Part shown: positions 16,429-25,603 of the stretch, in pieces
Position numbering within the stretch: position 1 is the first letter of the stretch
How the letters are laid out: every line of letters begins with the position of its first letter
Origin: Ignavibacteria bacterium
GTDB lineage: Bacteria; Bacteroidota; Ignavibacteria; OLB7
Direction: 5' to 3'
Length of the DNA stretch: 64,000 bases
Assembly (NCBI GenBank): GCA_020635205.1
Contig: JACKAE010000002.1
Location: forward strand, 186,001 to 250,000
Notes under the pieces: generated by a model
What the model was told of the DNA's origin: nothing
The model's database searches: none
What the model saw: the letters and a program-made list of their open reading frames with translations, nothing else
Program-made: the position numbers and the translations under genes

Positions 16429-18119
16429 AGTTCTTGATCGTTCAATTTCTTCTGAAGTCGTGCAGTTCGCTCAGATCCATCGACTTCCAGTCGTAGTCCT
16501 TCTTTCCAAGCCCTCTTTGCCTCTTCTTTCTCCCCGAGAGCAAATATCGCATCCCCGAGCAGTTCGTACCGTTCGGCGGTTGCTCCACCGGCATCAATTG
16601 CTTTTTGAAGATACGATGCCGCCGACTGATAGTCCTCACGTTGGTAGTCGAGGAAACCTCGGGTAGTCAGAAAACGTTCGTTCTCCGGTTCCATCTCCAA
16701 GGCTCTGTCGATCAGCATTCCTCCCTTCTGTATGTGGATATTCTCCTCTGCCAACAAGTGAGCGTAGTTGTTCAGAAGTTCTGGATCGTACGGATCGGCG
16801 GCTAATGCCTGCTCGTATGCACCAACAGCTTGCGGGATATTTGAAGTTGCAACGTAATCCTCCGCAAGAGTTTTCCACGCTTCTCCAAGTTCGGGATCCA
16901 TCTGTGTAGAACTTGTCAACAGAGTTCGTCCCTTCTCTCTCTTCCCAACCTTCAACGTTGCCCACCCCAACTCGAATAACACATCAGGATTTTCTCTGTA
17001 GTGGTTTGCTCCATCCCCCAACACCTCAAGCATTCGTTCCGGTTGGTTCATTTGTCGGTAGAGTCGAGCCGATTCAAGCCAATCAGATGCCGTTAGTTTA
17101 TTTGATTTGGACAACGAGTTCAAAATAGAATCTGCAACCTGGTTATCTCCAACTCTGAGAGCAACCACTCCAGCCTGGTAGAGACAGAAATTGCTCCCGC
17201 ACTCACGCGCAGCCGTCCCGACAAGCTCACTCACAAAACGTTGAAAGTTCGAATCTTTGCGGACATATCCTCGCAGGCGGATATCTGTAAGTTGCAGCAT
17301 TCCAAGCAAGAACTCTTCCCTTTCTTCAGGAAGTTCGATGTAGAGTGAGGCCCACTCAAGGCCATCCCGCGCGCTTTGGTACTCTCCTGCTTCTACTAAG
17401 GTGTTACAGTACAACTCGTGTAGTGAGCCATCCCCAATGTTGTGCAGAATCAGCAGGTGAAGTGTCGCCGCTGCATCGGCGGCACGTCCTTCGTGAACCT
17501 GCATTTCGTAGAGGTTAACAAGTGAGGTGTAATCTTCGGCGAGATTATCGCGGATATATTCGTAGTGGGTAATTGCCTCCCGCGGATTGCGGTGATCCCA
17601 AGTTCGAGCAACCATAAAGCGTGACTGAAGGTCATTCGGCTTCAAGGTCACAATTTGGTTGTAGAAGGTAGCTGCACTATCGAATGCCCCTCTTGAAGTC
17701 AAAATGTCGGCCAAAAGTTTGAGTGAAGGAATATCCGTGTTGTCTCCCTGAACGGCGCGGAGAGCATAAGAGTAGGCCGAGTCGGTAAGTGAGAGTGCAT
17801 CGTAAGCGCGAGCGAGTGCGGCAAGTGTGGGGGGATGTTCGGGAACTTCTCGCAGGATTGCCTCATACCACTGAATTCCCCGTTCGTACTCCGAACGCAT
17901 CATTGCTAATCCCCCTTCAATAGACCATCGGCGAATTGCACTGGAAGAGATAGCATTTCGCCCGATCGAAGTATCACTTCCAATTACTGCATTCTCCTCT
18001 TGGGGTGTTCCATAGGGGAGGGTGCTTTTTCCCGAGCTACAGGCTGAGAAAAAGGTTGTGAGCAACAACAGAGGGGCTAAGGTGTTCACACGAGAAATCT
18101 GTACCAGTTCGGTAACCAT
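16425..18119 (-). CDS. TPR-repeat lipoprotein
   Basis: 564 residues with a lipobox (PLLLLTTFFSACSSG, Cys at about 27). Tetratricopeptide repeats cover most of the length, for example AYDALSLTDSAYSYALRAVQ, ALAADPYDPELLNNYAHLLA and ALEMEPENERFLTTRGFLDY. TPR lipoproteins act as scaffolds; with DUF4292 and LptD downstream and overlapping, an envelope-assembly role is likely but not shown. It is divergent from prfA with 90 bp between them. Confidence 0.8.
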   Translation of the reverse strand: MVTELVQISRVNTLAPLLLLTTFFSACSSGKSTLPYGTPQEENAVIGSDTSIGRNAISSSAIRRWSIEGGLAMMRSEYERGIQWYEAILREVPEHPPTLAALARAYDALSLTDSAYSYALRAVQGDNTDIPSLKLLADILTSRGAFDSAATFYNQIVTLKPNDLQSRFMVARTWDHRNPREAITHYEYIRDNLAEDYTSLVNLYEMQVHEGRAADAAATLHLLILHNIGDGSLHELYCNTLVEAGEYQSARDGLEWASLYIELPEEREEFLLGMLQLTDIRLRGYVRKDSNFQRFVSELVGTAARECGSNFCLYQAGVVALRVGDNQVADSILNSLSKSNKLTASDWLESARLYRQMNQPERMLEVLGDGANHYRENPDVLFELGWATLKVGKREKGRTLLTSSTQMDPELGEAWKTLAEDYVATSNIPQAVGAYEQALAADPYDPELLNNYAHLLAEENIHIQKGGMLIDRALEMEPENERFLTTRGFLDYQREDYQSAASYLQKAIDAGGATAERYELLGDAIFALGEKEEAKRAWKEGLRLEVDGSERTARLQKKLNDQEL

Positions 18120-18209
18120 CCGTTCTTCAATCGTAGCAGCAAATCGGAACCGCTCCTGATTTTTGTAGATTGCGTCAACATAACGGAAAATGGGGATCGA
18201 TAAAAGGAA

Positions 18210-19292
18210 ATGTTGTTAGACAAACTGAAGGAAATACACGAGCGCTACCGTGCCGTGGAACAAAGTCTGGGCAATCCAGATGTTGTAAACGATATGAAGG
18301 CGTATCGCGAGGCAATGCGCGAGCAGAGTCGGCTTGTTCCAATTGAGGAAGCCTACCAAGAGTATGCCCAGTTGATGGGCGAAATTGAGGGGGCAGAGGA
18401 GCTGCTTGAGACCGCAGGTGACCCGGAAATGCGCGAACTTGCCCGCTTAGAGTTGGACGAACTCGAAGAGCGGAGAGAAGACATTGAAGAGTCGATCCGA
18501 TTTCTGTTGATCCCGACGAATCCCGACGACACGAAGAACTGTATTGTAGAGATTCGTGCCGGAACAGGTGGTGACGAGGCTGCTCTCTTCGCCGGCGACC
18601 TCAACCGGATGTATACTCGCTGGGCCGAGGTGAAGGGGTGGAAAACGGAAGTGATCGACTATAACGAGTCGGACATGGGGGGCTTCAAAGAAATTGTCTT
18701 CCAGCTTTCTGGAGATGGTGCGTTTGGTGCGATGAAGTTCGAGTCGGGCGTTCACCGCGTGCAGCGTGTGCCGGAGACGGAGACGCAGGGGCGCATTCAC
18801 ACGTCGGCGGCAACTGTTGCCGTATTGCCCGAGGCTGAGGATATTGACGTAGAGATTAATCCTGCCGACATTGAACTTGATACGTTTCGCGCTGGGGGAA
18901 AGGGGGGGCAGAATGTGAATAAGGTAGAGACGGCTGTTCGGTTGACGCACATCCCAACAGGAATTTCTGTTGCCTGCCAGCAGGAACGTTCACAATTGCA
19001 GAACCGTGAGCGTGCAATGCGGATGTTGCGGGCAAAGCTCTACGAGATTGAGCGGGCAAAACAAGAGAGTGCACAGGCGGCACAGCGTAAGTCGATGGTG
19101 GGGAGTGGAGATCGATCAGACAAAATTCGCACCTACAACTGGCCACAGAATCGTGTAACCGACCATCGGCTTGAGGGGGATGCGAAGAACTACCCGTTGC
19201 AGGAGATTATCGACGGCAACCTCGATCCAGTTATCGAAGCCCTGAAATTAGCTGACCGTGCGGAGAAGTTGAAGGCCGGTTTGACGATGTAG
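18210..19292 (+). CDS. prfA: Peptide chain release factor 1
   Basis: 360 residues, the usual RF1 length. The GGQ loop is in RAGGKGGQNVNKVETAVRLT. The codon-recognition tripeptide is P-E-T in VQRVPETETQGRIHTSA, which satisfies the RF1 PxT pattern and not the SPF of RF2. KIRTYNWPQNRVTDHRL near the C-terminus is also RF1-like. It terminates translation at UAA and UAG. It stands alone, convergent with pdxB. Confidence 0.96.
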   Translation: MLLDKLKEIHERYRAVEQSLGNPDVVNDMKAYREAMREQSRLVPIEEAYQEYAQLMGEIEGAEELLETAGDPEMRELARLELDELEERREDIEESIRFLLIPTNPDDTKNCIVEIRAGTGGDEAALFAGDLNRMYTRWAEVKGWKTEVIDYNESDMGGFKEIVFQLSGDGAFGAMKFESGVHRVQRVPETETQGRIHTSAATVAVLPEAEDIDVEINPADIELDTFRAGGKGGQNVNKVETAVRLTHIPTGISVACQQERSQLQNRERAMRMLRAKLYEIERAKQESAQAAQRKSMVGSGDRSDKIRTYNWPQNRVTDHRLEGDAKNYPLQEIIDGNLDPVIEALKLADRAEKLKAGLTM

Positions 19293-19430
19293 GTGGATTG
19301 AGTGTGAGAGTGAATGAGTGCGTGGGTGAATGAGTATGAATCAGGTAGCGTTGAGAGTGTGATGGTAGCCGTACCTCTTGCCGGTATCGGTAGAGAATGC
19401 TGAAGTCTCACACCAAGATTCACGGGAACA
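19293..19430. repeat. GAGTGTGAGAGTGAATGAGTG-type spacer between prfA and pdxB
   Basis: About 50 bases just after the prfA stop read as near repeats of GAGTG(T/A)(G/A)AG (GAGTGTGAGAGTGAATGAGT, GTGGGTGAATGAGTATG). The same kind of text is found at 32598-32710 and 42876-42950. The rest of the 138-base convergent spacer shows nothing clear. Confidence 0.6.
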
Positions 19431-20570
19431 CTAAGCTCTGGCAATCTTCTTAAATCCCAACCCATTCAAAATGCTCAGCATCTCTGGATCTTCGGCCAAA
19501 ACCTCCCATGCCGGAAACTCTCGTCTCTTCCAGTAGGTTTTTCGTAGTCGATCAAATCCTGCCCGACGTTCGTTGGGAGGAAGGGAGAAGAGTTCGCGAA
19601 GATTCCTATCGTCCTCGGCAATGTTGTAGGCAGTTTCGGTTGCTTTTCTGATTCCCTCAAACAGATCGAGACCTCTTAAATCAATCGTTCCCGCTCTGTG
19701 TGGAAGTGCGTGTGCCGTACTCCACATGTTTTTCACTCCGGCAAAACGCGCCAGTCCGTCTGCCATCATCTCAGTTCCCTTCAGTTTCCCATCTTGCGAG
19801 TAACCGGCGATATGTGGAGTTGCAAGCTGGCAAAGCTGTAGCAGTTCCCTTGGCACTTCCGGCTCACCTTCCCACACGTCGAGAATTGCTCCCGACAGAT
19901 GTTTCTCAGCAAGGCTCACCCGCAATGCTTCCGAGTGGACAACTCCCCCCCGGGCTGTGTTGATGAGAACTGCTCCCGGCTTCACGCTTTCCAGAAACTT
20001 TTCGTCCACCCAGTGGTGTGTGGGGTAATCTCCTCCTTCAGTTAAAGGGATCGAGAGAGAGACTATGTCGGCTTGGAAGAGGTTGGTTAGTGATGCCGAG
20101 ACAAAGCCAACTTCATTCTCTGCACGTGGCGGATCGTACTGAATTACCTCCATTCCAAGAGCTTGGCTGAAGTCCACAATCTTCTGACCAATTGCCCCCA
20201 CACCAACAACGGCAAGTTTGGCCGATCGAATATCTATCATCCCCTTCCCATGCAGTTGAAGAAGTCCAGCCGCAACATACTCCGCAACGGAGCGCGCTCC
20301 CCCTCCGGCTGCGTCGGCAAATGCGATTCCATTCTCTTCAAGAAAATCAAAGTCGATATGGTCGGTTCCAATTGTTGCTGTTCCCACAAACTTTACGCGG
20401 GTTCCCTGCAATAGCTCGCGGTTAACTTGAGTGATTGAGCGGACAACAAGTGCGTCGGCCTCGATGAGGTGCTGCTGTGCGATTGCTCTTCCAGAGAGCA
20501 ACCGGACTTCACCGAATTGTTCGAACGCTTCGGAAGCAGATGCGATATTTTCGTCGGCAACGATTGTCAT
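19431..20570 (-). CDS. pdxB: Erythronate-4-phosphate dehydrogenase
   Basis: 379 residues, a D-2-hydroxyacid dehydrogenase of the PdxB subgroup. The N-terminal VADENIASASEAFEQFG and GTATIGTDHIDFDFL blocks, the NAD-binding AVVGVGAIGQKIVDF, the catalytic Arg in NTARGGVVHSEAL, Glu in VWEGEPEVP and the His motif ATPHIAGYSQDGKLKGT are all present. The C-terminal extension to about 380 residues is typical of PdxB and not of general D-LDH-like enzymes. It oxidises 4-phosphoerythronate in DXP-dependent pyridoxal phosphate synthesis. It begins 2 bp after the upstream lipoprotein gene stop. Confidence 0.92.
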   Translation of the reverse strand: MTIVADENIASASEAFEQFGEVRLLSGRAIAQQHLIEADALVVRSITQVNRELLQGTRVKFVGTATIGTDHIDFDFLEENGIAFADAAGGGARSVAEYVAAGLLQLHGKGMIDIRSAKLAVVGVGAIGQKIVDFSQALGMEVIQYDPPRAENEVGFVSASLTNLFQADIVSLSIPLTEGGDYPTHHWVDEKFLESVKPGAVLINTARGGVVHSEALRVSLAEKHLSGAILDVWEGEPEVPRELLQLCQLATPHIAGYSQDGKLKGTEMMADGLARFAGVKNMWSTAHALPHRAGTIDLRGLDLFEGIRKATETAYNIAEDDRNLRELFSLPPNERRAGFDRLRKTYWKRREFPAWEVLAEDPEMLSILNGLGFKKIARA

Positions 20571-20572
20571 CT

Positions 20573-21148
20573 CTAATGTCTCCGCTGTCCGTTTACTGAT
20601 TCGATATAGGAAGCAAGTTTTCCGAGTTGCCGGAACCGATCAAGTTCATCTAAGAATCGGTCGCGCAGACTTTCGTCGGCAGCTACGAGGCTTTTGTAGG
20701 CAGCTAACATGCTTCGGATACCGGCTTCGATATGTGCCGATCTTTCAGAACTATCGCTCTTTTTCGCTTGAGCTAAAGCAATACCGAACATATACTGCAT
20801 GAAGAGTTCAGAGCTGTAGGGGTGATCGGAAGAAAAGATATCGCCGACATATTTATCGTCGGGAACCAACTCTCCTACTTCAGGGGATGCTACCACCCAT
20901 GCAGTGAGAACCATTCTCCGTGCTGGAGCGTCGGCGGAGAGGGGATCTTGTTCGAGCGAAGTAAGAAGCCGATCTGCTTCGAGTAGAGTGATAGTTGGTT
21001 GGGCTGTTGTCTGGTTCACGTTTGGGGAATCGGTGATTGCAGAATCTTTGCTGAACTGGGTTGTGCGTGATCCTGTGGAACAAGCACTAAGCAACAGAGG
21101 GATCAGCACCCAAAGTTTGTTTCCTAATAGTCTGTCGATCACACTCAT
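20573..21148 (-). CDS. Lipoprotein of unknown function
   Basis: 191 residues, starting MSVIDRLLGNKLWVLIPLLL and followed by the lipobox SACSTG. The mature part is mostly helical and acidic, with no family I recognise. A GTG 33 bases further upstream is in frame, but GAGGTG just before the ATG at 21148 supports this start. It sits between another lipoprotein gene (stop at 21187) and pdxB (2 bp away), so the three are likely co-transcribed. Confidence 0.7.
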   Translation of the reverse strand: MSVIDRLLGNKLWVLIPLLLSACSTGSRTTQFSKDSAITDSPNVNQTTAQPTITLLEADRLLTSLEQDPLSADAPARRMVLTAWVVASPEVGELVPDDKYVGDIFSSDHPYSSELFMQYMFGIALAQAKKSDSSERSAHIEAGIRSMLAAYKSLVAADESLRDRFLDELDRFRQLGKLASYIESVNGQRRH

Positions 21149-21186
21149 ATCACACCTCACGCCAACTCCCTGCTCAACCACGGTTG

Positions 21187-21885
21187 CTATTGCTGTTTCT
21201 CGTATCCAATATCTGCCTTTGACGTCAGGTAGAGAGCCAGACCTGGAATGATCTCGAAACGACTTCCGAACGGCGGAGATGACAACCCCTGAATAGATAG
21301 CTGGCTGCCATCAAGACTATATCCGTAGGAAGTGCTGAGTACTCCGAGCTTGGAACTCTCTGTGATGGCAACAGAATCTTCCGTGAAGATATAGTTGTAA
21401 GATGTTCCGATATATGCCGAGTCTGCCGTTGAGAGACGCCAGCCTCCAACGATTCCCGTGTTATTCCCACGAAGTCGAATGCCGCGATAGTAGAAAAGTG
21501 AATCGTTCCGTTGAAAAAAATACCAGTAGCGGAGAACGTTGTTGATAATGTCTGACCCCGAGGCGAGATGTTCCTCAACTGTTCGGTAGTATCCATCTCC
21601 TGCTGGGTTCAACTCGAGCTGTACAGAGTGAATAGAGTCAATCGTCTTCACTCCAGCCGGGAAGGAGTAAATCGTATCGGTAATAAAGGCGCTGTCTCGC
21701 TCAAGCTGAAATGTGCTCTGTAGTTCACGTCCGTTGTCGAGAGGGGCTATGCGAACGAACAACCCTTGTGGAATTGGCTCACTGATTGGTCCGCTATTTC
21801 CATCGCATGAAATCAGACTGAATGCAGCCACAGCAAGAAGAGAGGGGAGTAGAGTGCGCCGATATATTCTGTTCATTAAGTTCAT
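21187..21885 (-). CDS. Lipoprotein of unknown function
   Basis: 232 residues with a lipobox (LLAVAAFSLISCDG). The remainder is rich in Ser, Tyr and Gly with beta-strand-like stretches (YYFQ-type strands such as LRYWYFFQRNDSLFYY, GGWRLSTADSAYIG), suggesting a small beta-structured outer-membrane lipoprotein. I recognise no family. An ATG three codons downstream is an alternative start. It heads the lipoprotein-lipoprotein-pdxB series, downstream of a repeat-filled spacer. Confidence 0.7.
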   Translation of the reverse strand: MNLMNRIYRRTLLPSLLAVAAFSLISCDGNSGPISEPIPQGLFVRIAPLDNGRELQSTFQLERDSAFITDTIYSFPAGVKTIDSIHSVQLELNPAGDGYYRTVEEHLASGSDIINNVLRYWYFFQRNDSLFYYRGIRLRGNNTGIVGGWRLSTADSAYIGTSYNYIFTEDSVAITESSKLGVLSTSYGYSLDGSQLSIQGLSSPPFGSRFEIIPGLALYLTSKADIGYEKQQ

Positions 21886-21949
21886 TCAGGCTGAAAAATT
21901 TAGATTGTTAAGTTCGATTATCGAGTTTCTTAGAGGGAAGAGTTCAGAT

Positions 21950-22294
21950 GAGGTCTTCCGAAGCATCTCACCGGTGCAGAACCACCGTGCCGGTGCTTCT
22001 CCTTACCATTCCCTCCACTCTTCCTGCGAGACTCTTCGCTTCGCCTACGGCTCTGCTCAGAGTGACCGTCTGGTTCCTGCGCGATCATCATCGCTACCCA
22101 GTTCCGTACGACGATCTTCTTGAAAGTTCAGACAGTCGTGCTGAGGTCTTCCGAAGTATCTCACCGGTGCAGAACCACCGTGCCTGTGCTTCTCCTTATC
22201 ATTCCCTCCACTCTTCCTGCGAGACTCTTCGCTTCGCCTACGGCTATGCTCAGAGTGACCGTCTGGTTCCTGTGCGATAATCATCGCTACCCAG
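21950..22294. repeat. Two 152-bp direct repeats of the CTGAGC...GAAGCGAAG type
   Basis: Copies at 21950-22101 and 22143-22294 (193-bp offset) differ at only a few positions. Read on the minus strand each contains GTCACTCTGAGC, GAAGCGAAGAGTCTCGCAGG and GATGCTTCGGAAGACCTC. This wording resembles dispersed non-coding repeats I associate with several bacterial phyla. They lie between two minus-strand genes in a 431-base spacer. No convincing reading frame is seen. Confidence 0.85.
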
Positions 22295-22316
22295 CATTGT
22301 ATTTCCCAAACAGCTT

Positions 22317-23054
22317 CTAAGAACTAATTCTCTGTTTTCGTGCTACTTCAAGTTTTTCTGGTGTTCCAATATCAATCCAAGTTGCACTGTCGATACGCCA
22401 GGGGAGAATTTGTTCGCCGGCAGATGCCAGACGCATGTAGAGGGGGATAATTGAGAAGACCCCTTCTTCTTCAATCAGATCAAAAATTCGTGGGGAGATA
22501 ACGTGGATTCCACAGAACCCGAGCCGTTCAGTTGCTCCAACTGGCGTGCGGGCAAGGTGCTCCGTCCCCTTCTCTTCGTTTCCGTGGCCACACAATCCAA
22601 TTTCATCGAAGAGAAGATACCGACTTGTCTCCCGTGCCATCACAGCCAACGTTGCAAGTCCTCCTGACGCAGAGGCTGCACTGTACATTGCCGCTAAGTC
22701 AGCATCGCAGAGCACATCGACGTTGTGTAAGAAGAAGGGAGCCTCTTTCCTGAAGAGGGGAGCAGCCTTCAGCAAGCCTCCGCCAGTATCTAACAGTTGG
22801 TTCTCTTCATCGGAAATGAATCCTTCCAGTCCAAAAAAATCACGCTGGTTCAAATATGTTTTTACCTGATCTCCCAAATAGTGCGTGTTCACGATCAATC
22901 TGGAAGCACCTGCCTCAGCAAGTCGCAAAGCCACATGTTCGAGCATCGGAAGTCCTTGCACTTCCACCAGAGCTTTTGGAACAGTGTCGGTTAGTGGTTG
23001 CAGCCGTGTTCCCCGCCCTGCGGCGAGAATCATGGCATCAATAGAGTTTTGCAT
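22317..23054 (-). CDS. Sugar-1-phosphate nucleotidyltransferase (NTP_transferase; MurU/RmlA-like)
   Basis: 245 residues. MILAAGRGTRLQPLTDTVPK is the nucleotide-binding signature with the catalytic Arg and Lys. LVEVQGLPMLEHVALRL, LDTGGGLLKAAPLF and FLHNVDVLCDADL follow, with the metal-binding Asp in the last. The short length and DTGGGL motif are like MurNAc-1-phosphate uridylyltransferase (MurU) and mannose-1-phosphate guanylyltransferases; the exact sugar cannot be fixed. The ATG at 23054 (MQNSIDAMILAAG) is preferred over the frame opening at 23111. Confidence 0.85.
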   Translation of the reverse strand: MQNSIDAMILAAGRGTRLQPLTDTVPKALVEVQGLPMLEHVALRLAEAGASRLIVNTHYLGDQVKTYLNQRDFFGLEGFISDEENQLLDTGGGLLKAAPLFRKEAPFFLHNVDVLCDADLAAMYSAASASGGLATLAVMARETSRYLLFDEIGLCGHGNEEKGTEHLARTPVGATERLGFCGIHVISPRIFDLIEEEGVFSIIPLYMRLASAGEQILPWRIDSATWIDIGTPEKLEVARKQRISS

Positions 23055-23197
23055 AGAAGAATAATTGGTCGGAAAGATAGGAGTTTGGAGAGAATTGGGT
23101 AAATCGGACACTCTCTACGGAGAAATAGCATCAAATCTGGTGAGGGTGTCGATATCGAACTATTTGCGCTCCTAAAACTTACACAGACAGGCTCAGC

Positions 23198-24499
23198 TTA
23201 CTTCTTTTTCCCAAACTTCTTCGCTAACAATTCCCACAATTCAGTGTAGCCGTTGTCGTACCCAAGTGCCCAGATGCCAATCCCACCCAGTTCGTTCTCA
23301 ATAACCCAGTCCCACTTTGCTCCGAGCGTAAGTGAATCATCAAACCAGAGTTGCGTTGGCTTGGTGGCAGTAACCGTTGTCAGATATTGAGTTTTGCTTA
23401 CTGAGTCGAAGTTTGCCTGCAACTGCAGCGAATCAATACGCTGGCGAATTTTTCGGTAGAGTGGAGAGTCGACATACTTGGTTGTTGAGGAGGGGATCGT
23501 GGTCTCCTTGGTATGCCACTCTCTTCCGTAGTAGGGGAGTGCTATCAGGAGCTTCTTTTTGGGGATGTTTTTCTTGAGGTAGGAGGCAAGTGTCGATTCC
23601 AGATTGTAGGGTTCCCACAGCCTGCCACTTTCAAGCGGAGCAACTGGTCCGGCTGTTTTACTCCCCGAGTAATAGTAGTCGTATGACATTATGAGGAAAA
23701 GATCGACTCCCTTCTCCATTTTCTCTACCTTGTATGCCTCGTGCCAGTCAATTCCGGGTAAGGTGATGGAGAGAATAAAGTTAGAGTCAGCAGATTTAAG
23801 GTGTTGTGATAGGAGGAGAATAAACTGAGTGAACTTCTCAGCAGAGTTTTTGGGAACATCTTCAAAATCTATCGTGACTCCATCTGCACTCCGTTCTCGA
23901 AGCAAGGCGGTGATGCTGTCGGCGAAAACCTTCTGAGCCAAAGTGTTGTCGAGAAACTTCTTGTTATTCTCTCCACCAAAATTTGTGGCTGTGAGAAAGA
24001 CCTTTGTTCCGGCACGCTGTGCTAAGGTCACCATCTCGGTTGTTTTCCAGTCGTGGATTGAGTGATAGGAGCCAGTAGCGGGATTGACTTCGTAAGAAAA
24101 GTAGGAAATCCCCCAGAGCAACTGGAAGTTGTAGCTCTTGTAAGCTGTTCCCATATAGTGAGGATGCCAGCCGAAGACTTTATACTCTTCACTCTGCTTT
24201 ACGTCGGCCCGAACATTTGTTTGATGTGTGATGCCGTGTAGGCTATCCCACGCTGCCGGTTTTGTGATCGAGAGATTTTGGTGGTACGTCAAGTGCTCGG
24301 CGTGGATGCTCACTCTGGAGGTGGTCGATTCTTTCGGAGTTGGTCTGCCAGATGTTGCCCCCTTGCTTACGGCATCCGATTGGCTACTACACTGGATAAA
24401 GAGAAGACCGGACAACAGAGTAAACAGTAGGGAAGAGATTCGTATGAAGTGAAAGGAGGAGGAACTGATTGCTCTGGTAGAGGCTATATAATCGATCAT
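23198..24499 (-). CDS. Glycoside hydrolase family 18 lipoprotein (chitinase/spore-cortex-like)
   Basis: 433 residues, with lipobox LLSGLLFIQCSS (Cys at 37). The GH18 active-site strand reads DGVTIDFE (206-213): the catalytic Glu213 and the preceding Asp211 are present, but the first Asp of the DxDxE pattern is Thr, as in some divergent GH18 proteins. Other GH18 strands are FGWHPHYMG, LFLIMSYDYYYSG, LLIALPYYGREW and GIGIWALGYD. The substrate may be chitin or peptidoglycan sugars. The start overlaps the stop of the Fe-S protein gene (ATGA), so the two are coupled. Confidence 0.87.
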   Translation of the reverse strand: MIDYIASTRAISSSSFHFIRISSLLFTLLSGLLFIQCSSQSDAVSKGATSGRPTPKESTTSRVSIHAEHLTYHQNLSITKPAAWDSLHGITHQTNVRADVKQSEEYKVFGWHPHYMGTAYKSYNFQLLWGISYFSYEVNPATGSYHSIHDWKTTEMVTLAQRAGTKVFLTATNFGGENNKKFLDNTLAQKVFADSITALLRERSADGVTIDFEDVPKNSAEKFTQFILLLSQHLKSADSNFILSITLPGIDWHEAYKVEKMEKGVDLFLIMSYDYYYSGSKTAGPVAPLESGRLWEPYNLESTLASYLKKNIPKKKLLIALPYYGREWHTKETTIPSSTTKYVDSPLYRKIRQRIDSLQLQANFDSVSKTQYLTTVTATKPTQLWFDDSLTLGAKWDWVIENELGGIGIWALGYDNGYTELWELLAKKFGKKK

Positions 24500-25449
24500 C
24501 TCCTATTCTCCGGGTAGTAATGTTTTTCTTCTCTCGCTACGCCGTCAAACGGGTCGGGTGGTTCTTCCATCACCACCTCTGGAAATAGCTTCGTTTGAAA
24601 TCCCTCAAAATCTTTTGCCCACTCTTTGTGGTTATATGCGCAGACAGGGAGGCAAATCGAACAGTAGTAGTTGCGAGCAAAGTAGGGGAAGCACCGTCCA
24701 GTATCAATTTTGTAGCGGTCATTACCGAGGTGATCTTTCCCAGCTTCGGGTGAGCGCTCGTCTGGAATCGCGTCGGCTGGACAAAACTTCCGGCAGGCAC
24801 GACATCGGTCGCAGAACTCTGCAATGCCGGCATCTACTGGTCTGTCCAGAGCCATTGGCATCGTAGTAATAACGCTTCCCATCCGAAAGAGAGGACCAAG
24901 CTCGGGGTGAATAATCGAACCGTGTCGCCCAAGCTCACCAAAGCCAGCCTTTAAGCCTATAGGAATGTGCATTAAATCACTATCTCCTAAGGGGTGCTCT
25001 ACCTGGCAACGCCACCCAATACTTCTCAGCCAGTCGGCAAGCCTGATAACCGTCTCCCCCAACGTATAGTAGATTCTCATACACTCGATGGCAGAGGCAA
25101 CGGAGGGAACTACTTGGAATTCTCGCCACTTCATCCGTTGTCCTACAGCTATTGCAAACTGCTCGGTGATTTCTCTACCGCGGTAAATATCACTTGGTTC
25201 AATCGCGCAGATACCCACAATATCGGCTCCGAACTCTTTTGCCTTTTGCTTGACAGTGGTGGAGGCTTCTTCAGGAGTTGCGAAGAGATGCTTCTCTGCT
25301 GCCACTTCTCCGTGAAAGCGCGTCTCCTGTTCGCCGTGGATTTTCCACATCGTTTCGTTCACTTCGTCGATGCTAATCGTTCTACCACCGATGCCTTCAT
25401 ACCAAGCATTCCAGTTAAACGGAGGAGGAGAGTTTTCCGAACCGATCAT
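24496..25449 (-). CDS. Reductive-dehalogenase-like / QueG-superfamily double 4Fe-4S protein
   Basis: 317 residues. The segment KAGFGELGRHGSIIHPELGP followed by MGSVITTMPMALDRP and FCDRCRACRKFCPADAI resembles the catalytic and first-cluster region of reductive dehalogenases (GxGELGR...PExG...C..C..C...CP). The first cluster is Cys213/216/219/223; the second is Cys263/266/270 with Cys253. There is no TAT signal, so it would be cytoplasmic. Epoxyqueuosine reductase QueG belongs to the same cobalamin-dependent superfamily, but the motifs here look nearer to RdhA; the substrate is unknown. It is divergent from the PAP2 gene and coupled to the GH18 gene. Confidence 0.7.
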   Translation of the reverse strand: MIGSENSPPPFNWNAWYEGIGGRTISIDEVNETMWKIHGEQETRFHGEVAAEKHLFATPEEASTTVKQKAKEFGADIVGICAIEPSDIYRGREITEQFAIAVGQRMKWREFQVVPSVASAIECMRIYYTLGETVIRLADWLRSIGWRCQVEHPLGDSDLMHIPIGLKAGFGELGRHGSIIHPELGPLFRMGSVITTMPMALDRPVDAGIAEFCDRCRACRKFCPADAIPDERSPEAGKDHLGNDRYKIDTGRCFPYFARNYYCSICLPVCAYNHKEWAKDFEGFQTKLFPEVVMEEPPDPFDGVAREEKHYYPENRR

Positions 25450-25603
25450 GGTGTCTGCGATAGTTAAACTATTTTTGATGACTGTTTGAATAACGATAGA
25501 AGTCAGATATTAGAATTCAGATCTTAATTCTGAAGAGCATTGTGGGTAACAACAGATTCTACAAGAGCTGTAAACTCTTTCCTCTACAAACTCAGATAAG
25601 GCG

